Below, one piece after another: positions 1-12,900 of a DNA stretch of 40,313 nucleotides (position 1 is the first letter of the stretch; each line of letters begins with the position of its first letter). Both the position numbers and the translations under genes were made by a program. The notes beneath the pieces are model-generated. The model saw only the letters and a program-made list of their open reading frames with translations. It did not search any database and was not told the origin of the DNA. Source of the stretch: a virus; IMG/VR virus record IMGVR_UViG_3300020451_001732, positions 1 through 40,313 of that record. One strand, written 5' to 3'.

Positions 1-2
1 CA

Positions 3-386
3 ACTGTGGGTAGGGACTTTGAAGATGTTGCTCTGTATGATTATGAATTAGTTAGAGCAGACCTACTGAATCATTTCAACATACGCAAAGGTGAAAAACT
101 GGAAAATCCTGAAGTAGGCACAATCATTTGGGACTCTATTTTTGAACCAAATACTCAAGCAACCAGCGACGCAATAGTGGCAGACGTGCAAAACATAATA
201 CAACAAGATCCAAGAGTTGAACTTGAAAGTGTTGATGTTGACTATTTTGAGCATGGTTTACAAGTGACCATGAGTGTTTTATACAGACAACTTAATGTAC
301 AAGAACAATTAGCATTAAATTTTGATGAAACACAAACTTTAGGTGTCACAAGTAGCATGAGTCCAACCGCAAGTTCTGGTTATTAA
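3..386 (+). CDS. 25: gp25-like baseplate wedge protein (5' end cut by window)
   Basis: T4 gp25-family (also TssE/GPW) baseplate wedge component, which in T4 joins the wedge to the tail tube/sheath start. The reading frame is open to the left edge. The first in-frame start-like codon is a GTG at 6, but the family normally has more residues before the conserved block, so I treat the gene as truncated at the 5' end. Visible signatures are a helix followed by RKGEKLENPEVGT (family: kGER..NPe.G), then IFEP, then QDPRVELESV, which corresponds to the EPR-type motif with D in place of E. T4 gp25 is 132 residues; at least 127 are seen here. The protein ends in a Ser/Thr-rich tail and SSGY, an ending nearly shared with the next gene. 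A 57-base gap with a late-promoter match follows. Confidence 0.85.
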   Translation, partial: TVGRDFEDVALYDYELVRADLLNHFNIRKGEKLENPEVGTIIWDSIFEPNTQATSDAIVADVQNIIQQDPRVELESVDVDYFEHGLQVTMSVLYRQLNVQEQLALNFDETQTLGVTSSMSPTASSGY

Positions 387-387
387 T
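375..387 (+). repeat. 13-base direct repeat, copy 1 (end of gp25-like gene)
   Basis: TCTGGTTATTAAT spans the last codons (Ser-Gly-Tyr), the stop and the next base. An identical 13-mer closes the gp6-like gene at 3930-3942. It may reflect a shared C-terminal protein motif or a recombination junction. Confidence 0.6.
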
Positions 388-410
388 TATAATAGCACAT
401 TTTAAAAACG

Positions 411-418
411 TATAAATA
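411..418 (+). promoter_or_regulatory. T4-type late promoter match (TATAAATA)
   Basis: TATAAATA is an exact match to the T4 late-promoter -10 element. It lies in the intergenic gap, 25 bases before the gp6-like start codon. This position leaves room for a short leader carrying AAAGG at 433-437, 6 bases before the ATG at 444. T4-like phages use such elements with a gp55-type sigma factor for virion genes. In an AT-rich genome the octamer can occur by chance, but this is the only exact intergenic copy I found. Confidence 0.6.
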
Positions 419-443
419 TTTTCAAGTAATATAAAGGTTCCTA

Positions 444-3400
444 ATGAGTTCAACAGAACGACAAAATAGTTTATTGGTCAACCAGGATTGGACCAAAATT
501 TATCAGACTTTTAAAAAGGCTGACTTTACTTCTTATGATTTTGACACCATAAGAAGAACAATGATTGCTTATCTCAAGGAAAACTATCCAGAAACTTTCA
601 ATGATTACATAGAATCTTCGGAGTATATTGCATTAATTGATCTAATTGCATACACGGCTCAAGCAATATCATTCAGAGTTGATTTGAATGCACGTGAAAA
701 CTTTATTGATACAGCATCAAGACGTGAATCAATCCTTAGACTTGCAAGATTACTCAGTTATGCACCAAAACGTAACCAAAATGCAACTGGATTTTTGAAG
801 GTTAATGCAATAGCAACCACAGAAAATGTAACAGATTCAGGCGGAATAGATTTAGCCAATACTGCTATTGTGTGGAATGATGCGGCAAACTCAAACTTTT
901 TAGAACAATTCACTGTAATATTCAATGCCGCTTTGGCATCTGGACAAAAATTTGGCAGACCTATACTGTCTGGCACAATAGGAAACATTGCCACAGAACA
1001 ATACAAGTTAGCAACCACAAACAATGATATTCCATTGTTTACATTTACCAGAAGTGTAAATGGTGTCACTATGCCTTTTGAACTAGTGCCAGCAACATTC
1101 TTAGGTGAAGATTTTATCTATGAAGAATCACCTATTCCATCTAACAATTTTTCAATGATATACAGAAACGATGGAGCAGGATTTGGATCAGCACTTACAG
1201 GATTCTTTTTGTATTTCAAACAAGGAAGTTTAGGAAGTGTTGATTTTAATATTGCTGAAGCAACATCTAACCAAATTGTAAATTTACCTTATGATAATAT
1301 AAATGACAATGATGTTTGGCTGTACAGTTTAACAGATTCAGGATTATTAGACACACAATGGACAAAAATTCCAAGTATTGCTGGTAACAACGTGATTTAC
1401 AATTCAGTCGCAGTAAACAACAGAAATGTTTATACCGCTGTGACAAAAGCAAATGACCAAGTTGACCTTACATTTGCTGATGGTACATTTGGAAACATTC
1501 CGTCAGGCAACTTCCGTTCGTATTACAGAACAAGTAATGGACTACAATATCAAATTGTGCCTGGAGATATGCAAGATGTAACTGTAGATATACCTTATGT
1601 AAATGCAGATGGACAAAATCACACATTAAGTTTTACAGCAAGTTTACAACAAACAATTTCAAACGCGACCACCGCTGAAACAAACGCTTCTATCAAAGTG
1701 TTAGCACCCCAAAGTTATTACACTAGTGATAGAATGATTACTGGAGAGGATTATCAGGTTGTACCATTAACAATCAATCAAAGTATTGCTAAAGTGCGTT
1801 CAGTAAACAGAGCAATCAGTGGTACAAGTAGATATTATGACTTGAAAGATGTCACTGGTGCATATTCTGCCACTTCATTAGTGTTAGATGATGGCTTAAT
1901 TTACAATGAGAAAACAAATCCAACCACAACATTTACATTTACAAGTTCAAGTGAAATTTTGACCTTTTTAAGAAATACCCTAAATCCAATTTTAGCAAGT
2001 AAAGGTTTATATAATTTTTACCTAAGTGAATATGCACGAAAATCAGGTGGTACAAGTAGGAAATGGAACCTAACAACATCAGCAACCAACACGTCAACAG
2101 GATATTTTTATGAAGAAGGTCCATTATCCACAGGCGAAGCCAGTACAACAAACTTAAAGTATGTAATTGTTGGATCCCTGCTTAAATTTATTCCACCAAC
2201 AGGCAAATTTTTCAAAGATGATGGTACGTTTACTTCAAATTCAACAGAAGGAAAAGAAATTTTATGGACCAAAGTAACAAAAGTAGTTGGTGATGGAAGT
2301 AATCAAGGTATAGGAAATTTACTTGACGGCACAGGACCTATTACACTTGCAGACATTGTGCCTGACACAGCACAACTGACAGAGATAGTGTACCCAATAC
2401 AGACTGCTTTGACCACAGCACAAGAGACAGAAATTATTGGATACGCAGAACAGCATCTAAACTTTGGTTTAAGATATGATCAAGATGTTGTAGGTGGTGG
2501 CACATACCAAACAATTACAAGTGTGAATTTATCTGCTAGTAATATTTTTGCTACATCATATGCAGGTAATACAAGTTCAGCAAATTTAGATGCTTCTTGG
2601 TTTATTAAATTTGCATCAGATGGTGAAACATACACAGTAACATATAGAAATTTAGATTATCTCTTTGAAAGTAGGGAAAAAAATAGATTTTATTTTGATG
2701 AGACTACAAAAATTTATGATTCGCAAACAGGTCGAACAGTAAAGGATTTAATAAAAGTGTTGAAATCAAATGCTGGACCAGATTCCACAACTTTAACACA
2801 GGATTACAATTTTGAAATTACAGGGAATGCAGTTGACCTCGACGGATACAATGACACTCGTAAAATGAAAATTGGATTTTTAGATACAGATGATGATGGT
2901 GCATTAGATGATCCAGATTCATTTACTTCTGTAGTAGCACCAAATGATAACCCTACACAGAAATATATATTCTTTAAGAAAAATGCAGGTAATGGATTCA
3001 ATCAATATGACTTTACAACTGATAACTTTGTTGTACGTGAACGTGAATCAGAAATTAGTTCACCTAGTGATTATGAAAATGGACAACTGTTTTATTTTTA
3101 TCATGAAGATGAAAATGCAGTCAAACAGTATGATTCAACAACAGGATTACTTACAGCAACAACAGAATATATTGCTAGACAAGGAAGATCAGATTTAATT
3201 TATCAATACAAACACGGAGCACCCAAAGACAGAAGAATTGATCCTAGTGTTAGTAACCTGCAAGAAATTTACACATTAACAAAAGCATATGACACAGAAT
3301 ATAGACAGTGGATTGATGGTGGACAAGAAGGAACAGAACCAAGTTCCCCGACAGTTGAAACACTAACCACTGCTTATTTGAAAGAACTTTCCACGAAACG

Positions 3401-3941
3401 TGCCATATCAGATGACATTATATTTGTTCCAATCAAATATAGACTACTATTCGGTTCCAAAGCAGAAGATGATCTACAAGCAACATTCAAGGTTGTAAAA
3501 AACCCTGATCTTGTTATAACAGACAACGAAATAAAATCATCAGTCATTGCCGCAATCAATGATTACTTCATCCTAGACAACTGGAACTTTGGTGACACTT
3601 TCTATTTTACAGAACTTGCCACTTATATTCACGGTGTGTTGGCTCCAAACATAGCATCAGTAGTAATTGTGCCAAAAAGTGCAGACAATTTCTTTGGTTC
3701 ATTGTTTGAAATAAGAGCAAACGCAGATGAAATTTTTATCAGTGGTGCAACTGTTGATAATGTTGAAATAATAGATAAACTAACTGCAACAAACTTACAA
3801 TCCACAGGATCAGTAGTTACTTCTACAACAGCCGCGGCTGGCACAGAAGCAGTTACTTCAGCAACAGGAACGTCAGTGTCTACAACCAGCACCACTACTA
3901 CAACATCGTCATCGTCAGGTAGTGGAGGCTCTGGTTATTAA
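444..3941 (+). CDS. 6: gp6-like baseplate wedge protein
   Basis: Baseplate wedge protein of the T4 gp6/baseplate-J type, which in T4 forms the inner ring linking wedges around the hub. The N-terminal ~125 residues carry the strongly conserved block: YDFDTIRRTMIAYLKENYPE, DYIESSEYIALIDLIAY, FRVDLNARENF and RRESILRLARLLSY. A second family-like block near the C-terminus (about 994-1119) includes FILDNWNFGDTFYFTELATY and a stretch ending in DEIFISGATVDNVEII. The protein is 1,165 residues against 660 in T4, so the middle is expanded. The last ~45 residues are a Ser/Thr/Gly-rich low-complexity tail ending GSGGSGY. A GGAGG at 3924-3928, inside the codons of this tail, can serve as ribosome-binding site for the next gene, which overlaps by one base. 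Confidence 0.9.
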   Translation: MSSTERQNSLLVNQDWTKIYQTFKKADFTSYDFDTIRRTMIAYLKENYPETFNDYIESSEYIALIDLIAYTAQAISFRVDLNARENFIDTASRRESILRLARLLSYAPKRNQNATGFLKVNAIATTENVTDSGGIDLANTAIVWNDAANSNFLEQFTVIFNAALASGQKFGRPILSGTIGNIATEQYKLATTNNDIPLFTFTRSVNGVTMPFELVPATFLGEDFIYEESPIPSNNFSMIYRNDGAGFGSALTGFFLYFKQGSLGSVDFNIAEATSNQIVNLPYDNINDNDVWLYSLTDSGLLDTQWTKIPSIAGNNVIYNSVAVNNRNVYTAVTKANDQVDLTFADGTFGNIPSGNFRSYYRTSNGLQYQIVPGDMQDVTVDIPYVNADGQNHTLSFTASLQQTISNATTAETNASIKVLAPQSYYTSDRMITGEDYQVVPLTINQSIAKVRSVNRAISGTSRYYDLKDVTGAYSATSLVLDDGLIYNEKTNPTTTFTFTSSSEILTFLRNTLNPILASKGLYNFYLSEYARKSGGTSRKWNLTTSATNTSTGYFYEEGPLSTGEASTTNLKYVIVGSLLKFIPPTGKFFKDDGTFTSNSTEGKEILWTKVTKVVGDGSNQGIGNLLDGTGPITLADIVPDTAQLTEIVYPIQTALTTAQETEIIGYAEQHLNFGLRYDQDVVGGGTYQTITSVNLSASNIFATSYAGNTSSANLDASWFIKFASDGETYTVTYRNLDYLFESREKNRFYFDETTKIYDSQTGRTVKDLIKVLKSNAGPDSTTLTQDYNFEITGNAVDLDGYNDTRKMKIGFLDTDDDGALDDPDSFTSVVAPNDNPTQKYIFFKKNAGNGFNQYDFTTDNFVVRERESEISSPSDYENGQLFYFYHEDENAVKQYDSTTGLLTATTEYIARQGRSDLIYQYKHGAPKDRRIDPSVSNLQEIYTLTKAYDTEYRQWIDGGQEGTEPSSPTVETLTTAYLKELSTKRAISDDIIFVPIKYRLLFGSKAEDDLQATFKVVKNPDLVITDNEIKSSVIAAINDYFILDNWNFGDTFYFTELATYIHGVLAPNIASVVIVPKSADNFFGSLFEIRANADEIFISGATVDNVEIIDKLTATNLQSTGSVVTSTTAAAGTEAVTSATGTSVSTTSTTTTTSSSSGSGGSGY

Positions 3942-3942
3942 T
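3930..3942 (+). repeat. 13-base direct repeat, copy 2 (end of gp6-like gene)
   Basis: Identical to bases 375-387. Here the repeat also contains the first two bases of the ATG of the giant structural gene (3941-3943). Confidence 0.6.
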
Positions 3943-6900
3943 GGCAACAACAACACGCAGAACATTAGATCAATTACCTCAAATTTTTCAAACAGATAAA
4001 AATAAGAGATTTTTAACATCTACACTGGATCAACTCACACAACCAGGTAAACTTACAAAAGTTGATGGATATATTGGGAGTAAAACTAGTAAAGTTTTCA
4101 AAAGCACAGACAGGTACGTCAAAGAAGGTACAGCAGATAGACAAGATTATCAACTTGAACCAGCAACAACCTATGTGGACAAAGATGGCAACGTAGAATT
4201 TTCATGTGATTATTTAGATTTAATAAACCAAGTGAAAACTTATGGTGGACATACAGAAAATACAACTGATGATATAAATCATAGCAGAATGTTTCAAGGA
4301 GAATCATATTCTTTTGCTCCTCCAATTGACCTAGATAAACTTGTTAATTTTAGAGAATACTATTGGATACCAAATGGTCCCGCACCTGTACAGGCAGATA
4401 TTACTCAACCAGGAGGAGTATCGACATACACCGTAAAAAATAATTCAAGAGGTGGTTACACATTTAATAATGATGGTATAACAAATCCTGTGCTTACATT
4501 GTACAGAGGAAACACATATAAATTTGAAGTCAATGCCCCAGGACATCCATTCTGGATTAAAACTGTAAACAGTCTTGGACAAGATGACGGTGTACAGGGT
4601 GGCTATGTGAACAATAACGGTGCTGAACAAGGTACTGTCGAATTTGAAGTTCCGTTGTTGACTGATGGATCAACTACACATCCTACAATTTTATATTATC
4701 AATGTCAAAATCATCAAGCCATGCATGGAACCATTGTAATAAGAGACTTAGATGAAACAGTAGTAACTCCTAACGTAACAAAAGAGATAGTCGGTAAGAA
4801 ATATTATCAAGCATCAAATGGAGTTAAACTTACAAATGGATTAAAAATTTATTTCAATGGCGCTCTTGATCCTGCTGATACATTAAAGACAACCAACAAA
4901 CAGTTTTATGTTGAGGGAGTTGGAGAAGCAATTAAACTTGTTGATGTAGACAACATTGTAAACACTTACAGTGAACTTGTTACACCAATTGGCTCACCAT
5001 GGGACGAAAATGGCATACAAGAGTTTGATACTTTTTATTGGGACGCACAAGATTACTATCCAAATAAACAAGATTATTTCACTATAAACAGATCAAGTAA
5101 AGATAATAATGCTTGGTCAAGATTGAATCGATGGTTTCACCGAGATGTAATCAAAGATACTGCCAAATATAACAGTGATTCAACAACTACAATTTTACCT
5201 TTTGAACTGGAAGAAAAATACAGAGCAAAAAGGCCAATTATAGAATTTGATGCTGACTTACAATTATATAATCATGGTTCGATCTCAAAAGACCCTGTTG
5301 ACCTTTTTGACATAAGAGAACAAGATGCATTTTCTAATATCAAAGGAAAAACTATTGCCTACGTTGATGGAATTGATCTACGTCAAGGTGATCGTGTTGT
5401 TTTTTCTGCAGACTCAGATCCAGACGTAAGAAATAAAATTTGGGTAGTAGATTATACAACCTTTGCATCATTAGACAGCACAGTACAAAGAAAGATAAAT
5501 TTAATAGAAGCAGAAGACTCATCAACAGTTCTTAATGGGCATAGTGTATTAATCAAAAGAGGTGTAAACTTAGAGGGTCTTACATATCATTTTGATGGCA
5601 CTAATTGGATATATTCACAGCAACATCTAGCAGTAAATGAAGCACCTAAATTTGAACTGTATGATTCAAACGGAATTGTTCTTAGCGACAATGATACATA
5701 TAGTGCCAGTAACTTTATTGGAAGCACAATCTTTGCTGTAAATGAATCAGACAACGGTACATTAGACACAGAATACGGCAAAACAATAACTTATTCAAGT
5801 CTAGGTACACAATCAGACATACAATTTGATAATAATCTTGCTTCAGGATTTTTCCAATATGCAGATGCACAAGGAAAATCCTTATTCACATATTACGATA
5901 CAACATTTTACAGAAAAAATCAAACATTAGAAGATGTAACATATGGTAACGGCTGGCAAAAATATTATAAAACTACAGACCAATGGATAAGTGACGTACA
6001 AATTGTTGGTGATGAAAAAGAACTGTTCCAAATTAGAAGTTTTTCAAAAGCCGCTTACATCACAGACTTAACTGTAAGAGTTTTTGTAAATGGCAAAAGA
6101 GTTATAGAAGGCACTGATTATTTCCTTACACGATCAGATCTAGATAGTACTGTACGTGGAGATTTATTTGTACAATTTTACACTTTGAGAAAAGCAGGTG
6201 AAACAATTACAATTAAATGTAAATCTGCACAAAGTAAAAATGGGTTTGGCAAATATGAGATTCCTTTTAATATAGAACGTAATGGATTGAATGAAAGGGT
6301 AAATTTATTTACACTACATGAACTAAATGATCATGTGTTGTCAATTACTGATTCACATCCAGACTATGTAGGCACACAGCCAGGTGCAGGTAATTTGAGA
6401 GATATCGATGTGCCAAAAACTTATGGTGAAAGAATAATGACTCATGAAGGCTCATTACCTTTAGCATCGTTTTTCTTAAAAGATCAAAAAGCAAATTTTA
6501 TATCAGCAATAAGATATACGGCAACAGAATATGCAAGATGGAAAAAATCTTTCTTGCAAATGGCAGTAGACCTGCCGTTTAGCGGTAGTGTAAAAGATCA
6601 TGTCGACACAATAATTGTTGAAATGAGCAAAACAAAAACCCCGATGTTTCCATTTTACTATGATGACATGGTCGGATATGGTCGTGACAGATCAGAAATA
6701 ACATACACTATTGTTGATCCTGATAATGAAGTTTATGCTATTAACTCAGTATTTGATACAAGCACACTATCAAAACGTGCATTATACGTTTATTACAAAG
6801 ACTTATATGACAATGAAAAACAACTTATACAAGGAAGAGACTATATCTTTGATACCAAAAACTCAAGTATAATAATGTTAAGTCAAACATCCGATTATGG

Positions 6901-9900
6901 TTGGAACACAACTAAATTTGAAATTGGCGGAACACTTACAATATATGATTACAACAACACAAACGGATCATACTTGCCACCAACACCAGCAAAACTTGGA
7001 TTGGCTCCTATGTCGATTCCATATATGTTTTCCGATGACACATATCAATCAACAGATAGTACTGCGGTAAGAGTTATAAAAGGTCACGATGGATCTTTAA
7101 CAAAAACTTATGGTGACTTGCGTGATGATTTATTATTAGAACTTGAATTAAGAATATACAACAATATAAAAGTATCATTGCGTGATGATTTTATTCCGTT
7201 AATACAGGAACCAGGAGTGTATAGGAAAGCAATCGGTGTAGAAAGTTATACAAGAGAAGAATATAATTTAGTTCTAGATGGAGAATTTTATGATTGGGTA
7301 GGTCGTAATGGTGTTGATTATGTAACACATGGCAACTATGATGACACAAATCAGTTTACTTGGAACTACTCACAATTGGGCAATAGCGTCGATGGGGAAA
7401 GACTACCAGGACACTGGAGAGGTGTGTACAAATATTTCTATGACACTGATACACCACATACAACTCCATGGGAGATGTTAGGATTCACAGAAAAACCAAG
7501 TTGGTGGGAAGGTAGATATGGTCCTGCTCCTTATACTAGAGGCAACACACTACTTTGGGGAGACTTAGAAAATGGACACATACATCAAGGATCAAGAGCA
7601 TCCAGTAAAAACAATGTGTTTAGACGTCCAGGTCTATCTAACAATATTCCTGTAGATGACAATGGAAATTTAACAGCCCCAAGAGATGCCGGCACAATAA
7701 GAGGATCAAGCACAAACATTTCACAAAGAAGTGGAGCGTGGAAGTTTGGAGATCATGGTCCGGCGGAAACTGCATACCGTAGATCATCTGAATATAAATT
7801 TGCTCAAACAATGGCGTGTGCTTTATTGTATCCAGCAAAATTCTTTGGCGAAACATTTGATGTTAGTAGATTAGTAACAAATGTGGCTGGACAATTAGTG
7901 TATAAAACTTCTGGTAGATTTATGGAGCCAAACAAACTAATTTTCCCTTACATCGATGAAAACAATGATGGGTCTGTGAATAGAACAGCAGGTTACATCA
8001 ATATTATTGCCAACTATATTAGAGCCATAAATGGTAATGTTATCAATGACATACAAACTCCTGTACATAATTTGTCTATCAGACTGATGTACAAAATGGC
8101 AGGATTCACAAACAAATCAAATTTAAAAATTATATCAGGAAGTACAAGTCCATTATCAACAGCAAGAAGTATTTTTATTCCTGAAGAAAACTATAAAATA
8201 TTCATGAACAAAAGTACACCTATCGACACAGTAAATTATTCTGCTGTAATTGTACAACGTGTGACAATGGATGATAGTTCAGCAGGTTATCAAATAAGTG
8301 GATACAATCAAGCAGAAAGATATTTTAAAATTTTACCAAGCAAAGAAAATAACAATGCAACTTCGATTACAGTAGGCGGTGCAACAGAACCATTCCAAGA
8401 TTGGGTATCAGGCGGATTTTATGCAAAAGATACAGTGGTTAGATATGTGAATGTATTCTATAGAGCCAAACGTGATATTGCATCATCATCAAACTTTGAT
8501 ACAAGTTTGTGGACTAACATGGGATCAAGATTGCCAGTTAGAGGCGGTACTAGAGCATTAATTTACAAAGATTTTATAAACATACCTGAAACTATTCCTT
8601 ATGGTACACAATATAGAAATGTAGAAGAAGTATTTGATTTCATAATATCTTATGGTAGATATTTAGAGTCGATTGGTTTTATATTCGACAGCATGACTCC
8701 GGATATTAATGAGCCAGCAGACTTCCTATTATCAGGTAAAGAATTTTTATTTTGGACACAACAAAACTGGGCACCAGGCACAACAATAACACTAAGTCCA
8801 TCTGCATACGAATTACGATATAAAAATACACAAGGGGTTGCAGACAGTTTAGTAAATCAATACAGACCATATCCAGTTTTAAACCAAAACGGTTTGGCAG
8901 TATCAACTAAAGATTTAAGCACAATACGTGAAAATGGTGTGTTTATTGTTAAAACAAATCCTGAGTCAACCGGACTTTACAATATCACTTTGGACATTGT
9001 GCAAAAAGAACACGCCTTACTGTTTGACAACAGAACGGTGTTCAATGACATACTTTTAGATTCAGCAATAGGATTCAGGCAACCAAGACTATTTGTAAGA
9101 GGTTTTAAAACAGATGATTGGAACGGTGATATGTATTCGCCAGGATTTATTTTTGATGAAGCAAGATTAAACACTTGGGAACAATATAAAGATTACGATA
9201 TAGGTACTGCGGTTATTTTCCAAGGAAAAAATTATACAGTAAAAACAAAACATACAAGTAATCAAAATTTTGATGCAACTAAATTTAATTTTAAAGAAGA
9301 TGCACCAAGATCGCAATTATTGCCAAACTTAGATTATAAAGCGGATCAGTTTAGAGATTTCTATGAACTTGAATCCGATAATTTCGATGCTGAACAACAA
9401 AAATTAGCACAGCATTTAGTAGGATATCAAACAAGATCATATTTAGAAAACTTAGATTTGGATGAAACCACACAATATAAATTTTATCAAGGATTTATAA
9501 AAGAAAAAGGCACAATAGACGCTGTAACAAAATTATTAAATGCCCAAGTATCTGACACAGCAAATTATTCTATATTTGAAGAGTGGGCATTTAGAGTTGG
9601 CCTATATGGTGGGCACAGAACACAAAAAATGTTGGAATTTGTAGTTGATGAATCTAAAGGTGCAGAACAGGTTGTGCCTGTAGAATTATTAGATGGTGGT
9701 ACAAACTATATTACAGGTTCAAATTCAGTACAGGTCCGACCGGAAGATATGTACAGTTCCGAAACAGATTATCTTGGTTCTCCTTTTCCTACTTATGAAA
9801 CTTCAAAAACACTAAGAGAGATTTTTAAGTATGATGTTGCAGGGTATGTGCGAGAAGATCAGGTTGACGCCACAGTAGTTACAAGTAATGAACTTGTAGA

Positions 9901-12900
9901 CTTAGATTCTTCTAACTTTGAAAACGGGTCATTGATCTGGGTTGGTACTTACAAAGATAATGCAAACAAAACAAATAATAATTCATGGGATGTTTTAAGA
10001 GTAACTGAAACTGATGTAAGACTAACTGATTATAAAGTTATAAATGACTCAACTATTAATTTTACAACCACTATTCCACATGGATTAGCAGAGAATGATT
10101 ATGTATTCATAACCGGAATGCTGGAAGAACTAGACGGTATCTATCAAGTTAAGGAAGAATTTGATTCTACATACAATCAAAAAGCATTTAGTATAAAATG
10201 GAATAGACCATATGTTCCTACTACACCGGCAGGAGGAGACAGTTCTGCAGGTTTACTGTTTACATTCAATTCAATCAGGTTGAATGATACATCAGAAGTT
10301 GCTGGTGCAACGCCACCTTTAGGTTGGAAAGATGGGGATAGGGTGTTCATTGATAATAATTGGGAAACTACACCAACCAAATGGGAAGTACTTCAAAAAC
10401 AATCACCATACACAGATCAAACAGGACAATTAATTTTAAAACCAAATGGACAAAGAAGTAATGTTCAATTTGGATCAGTGATTGTATCGCCTTCAAATTA
10501 TCTTGCCGCGGCAAGTGTCATGATTGGTGCTCCAGGAGATGCTAACGGAGGTAAGGTTTACATTTTTGGACGACCAATTGGAGAGAAATCAGTTTTAACA
10601 CCATTGCGAGAAATTTCATCTCCTATACCAAACAAAGTTGGTACAGTATTTGGCAATGATGATCAATTCGGTAAAGCCATAGCAACCAATGATGATGGTA
10701 CAGTTATGGCAGTTGGTGCTCCATCATCCAAAGATATTCTCAAAATAGTTTTGACAGGTGATAACAATGATAGCACAGATTATATTCTTGATACATATTA
10801 TCCAATTGGTGTAACAGTAACTGGTTCAGATTCCGGTGCGTCTGGCACAGTGATGAATTACAGAGAATACAACACCGAAGATTCAACTGTGGTTCAGCCT
10901 ATAATATATGTAAAGAACAATGGATCAACAAATTTTGTAGTAGGAGAGCAGTTATTAAGTCCAGATTCTGGTGCCACAAGAATTAAAGATATTGACAATG
11001 CTGATCATACAGCACAAGGATCAGTGGTAATATACACACTCCAAGACAACTCTTATCAAGTGAAAGATATAATTGCATCACCACAAGGGTTTTCAAATGA
11101 AGAATTTGGCGGAGGTGTAGCAGTATCTGATGATGGCAATTATATATTTGTTGGTGCTCCAGGACATAATAACCAACGGGGATGTATATACGTTTACAAT
11201 TACAAACAAGACTTTAGTTCAGAGCAATATGATTTCTTAACACAGATAACTCCTGATCAAGCGGTGAATGGTTTACGTTTTGGAGAAAATATCAAATCAG
11301 ACACCAACGGAACAAAATTAATTGTTTCATGTCCTAAATCAGACAATCCAAAAGGTGATTCAACAGCATCAGCAGGTAATGTATTCATTTATGCACGTGG
11401 CACAAACACAACAAGTGATTTTAAACGTGTGCAAATATTAACTGAAGGCGAAAGTGATTTCAGCACAGTACCTACAGAAAAAAATAGATTTGGACACAGT
11501 ATGGATATGTCTGCTAACGGTGATTATTTGTTTGTATCATCAGTAGAAGCATCAGACACTTTTGAAAATCAAGGTAAAGTGTATGTCTACAAAATAGAAG
11601 AGACTAAATTGCTATCAGATGGTACCACAAGAAGTTGGACATTGCCATTTAAAGGATCATACAGTAATATTAATGATTCAACAACAAGAACTGATACTTT
11701 TTGGATAACAGTTGACGGTGAAATATTAAATGCTAATGACGGGTCAACAGCAAGATATTATTCATTAGATGATAGTTCAAGCACAGTCTATATTAATATA
11801 AATGATGAAATTATTCCGCCTGATATCAACATAAGGTCGTTTAGATATGTTTTACAACAAACACTGATTGCAGAAGTGCCAAAAGCAAATGGCGGTTTTG
11901 GTGCATTTATTTCTGCTAATGCTAATGGCTCAGAAATTGGAATTGCTTCAGACAAAGGTGACCAAAAAGTATTCACCACATTCGATGTAAGATTCAGAGG
12001 TGATGACAGCACCGGTGCAGATGGAAGTACAACAACATATGACTTTGCAACAACATTTGATAAAGGCGCCACAAGGTTTAGTACAACAAAAGCAGAAACA
12101 GGTAAAGTTGAGATGTTTAGAAGATACAATGATTATTATCTTAAAGATCAAGACATTACATCACTAGATGTAAAAACTGGCGACGGATGGGGTGATGCTC
12201 TGTCAGTGCAAGAAGACTTTGTTTATGTTGGTGCACCTGGATTTGAACTAGAACTAAATGATTCTACTATACTTGATGCTGGTTTAGTAAAAGAGTATGC
12301 AAGGACTGGAGATTTAGTTTATGGTTGGACAACTGATGGTTATGCTGGAAGTACAAATGTAGACGGCACAGTTGGTAGTGCAGAACTTGTAAATCCTTAT
12401 AGAGTAACAAAAAATTATCTTTTTGATAAATCAACATCTAAAACTGTTCAATTCTTAGATTGGATTGATCCGGCAAAAGGAAAATTGCCAGGTGATGCCG
12501 CACAAGAAATAAAATATGAATCCCCATGGGATCCAGCAATTTACACAATTGGTGATGACAATGTTACAGTTCAAGAGACAAGATCATGGGGTGAAAAACA
12601 AGTTGGAGAATTATGGTGGGATCTCGAAGACACAAAATTTCAATATTATGAACAATACAATAACAATTACAAAAAAAATAAATGGGGTGCATTGTTTCCA
12701 GGTACAGAGGTCAAAGTGTATGAATGGGTTGAATCAGATCTGTTGCCAGAAAACTATACAACAATCAGTAACTCCACAGCAGGTCCAAGTTTAAACATAA
12801 CAGGATTACCTAAGTATGATAATACTGTATATGTAGAAAGATCTAAATTTAACAATCGTAAAGGTATATTTGAAACAAAATATTATTTCTGGGTCAATAG

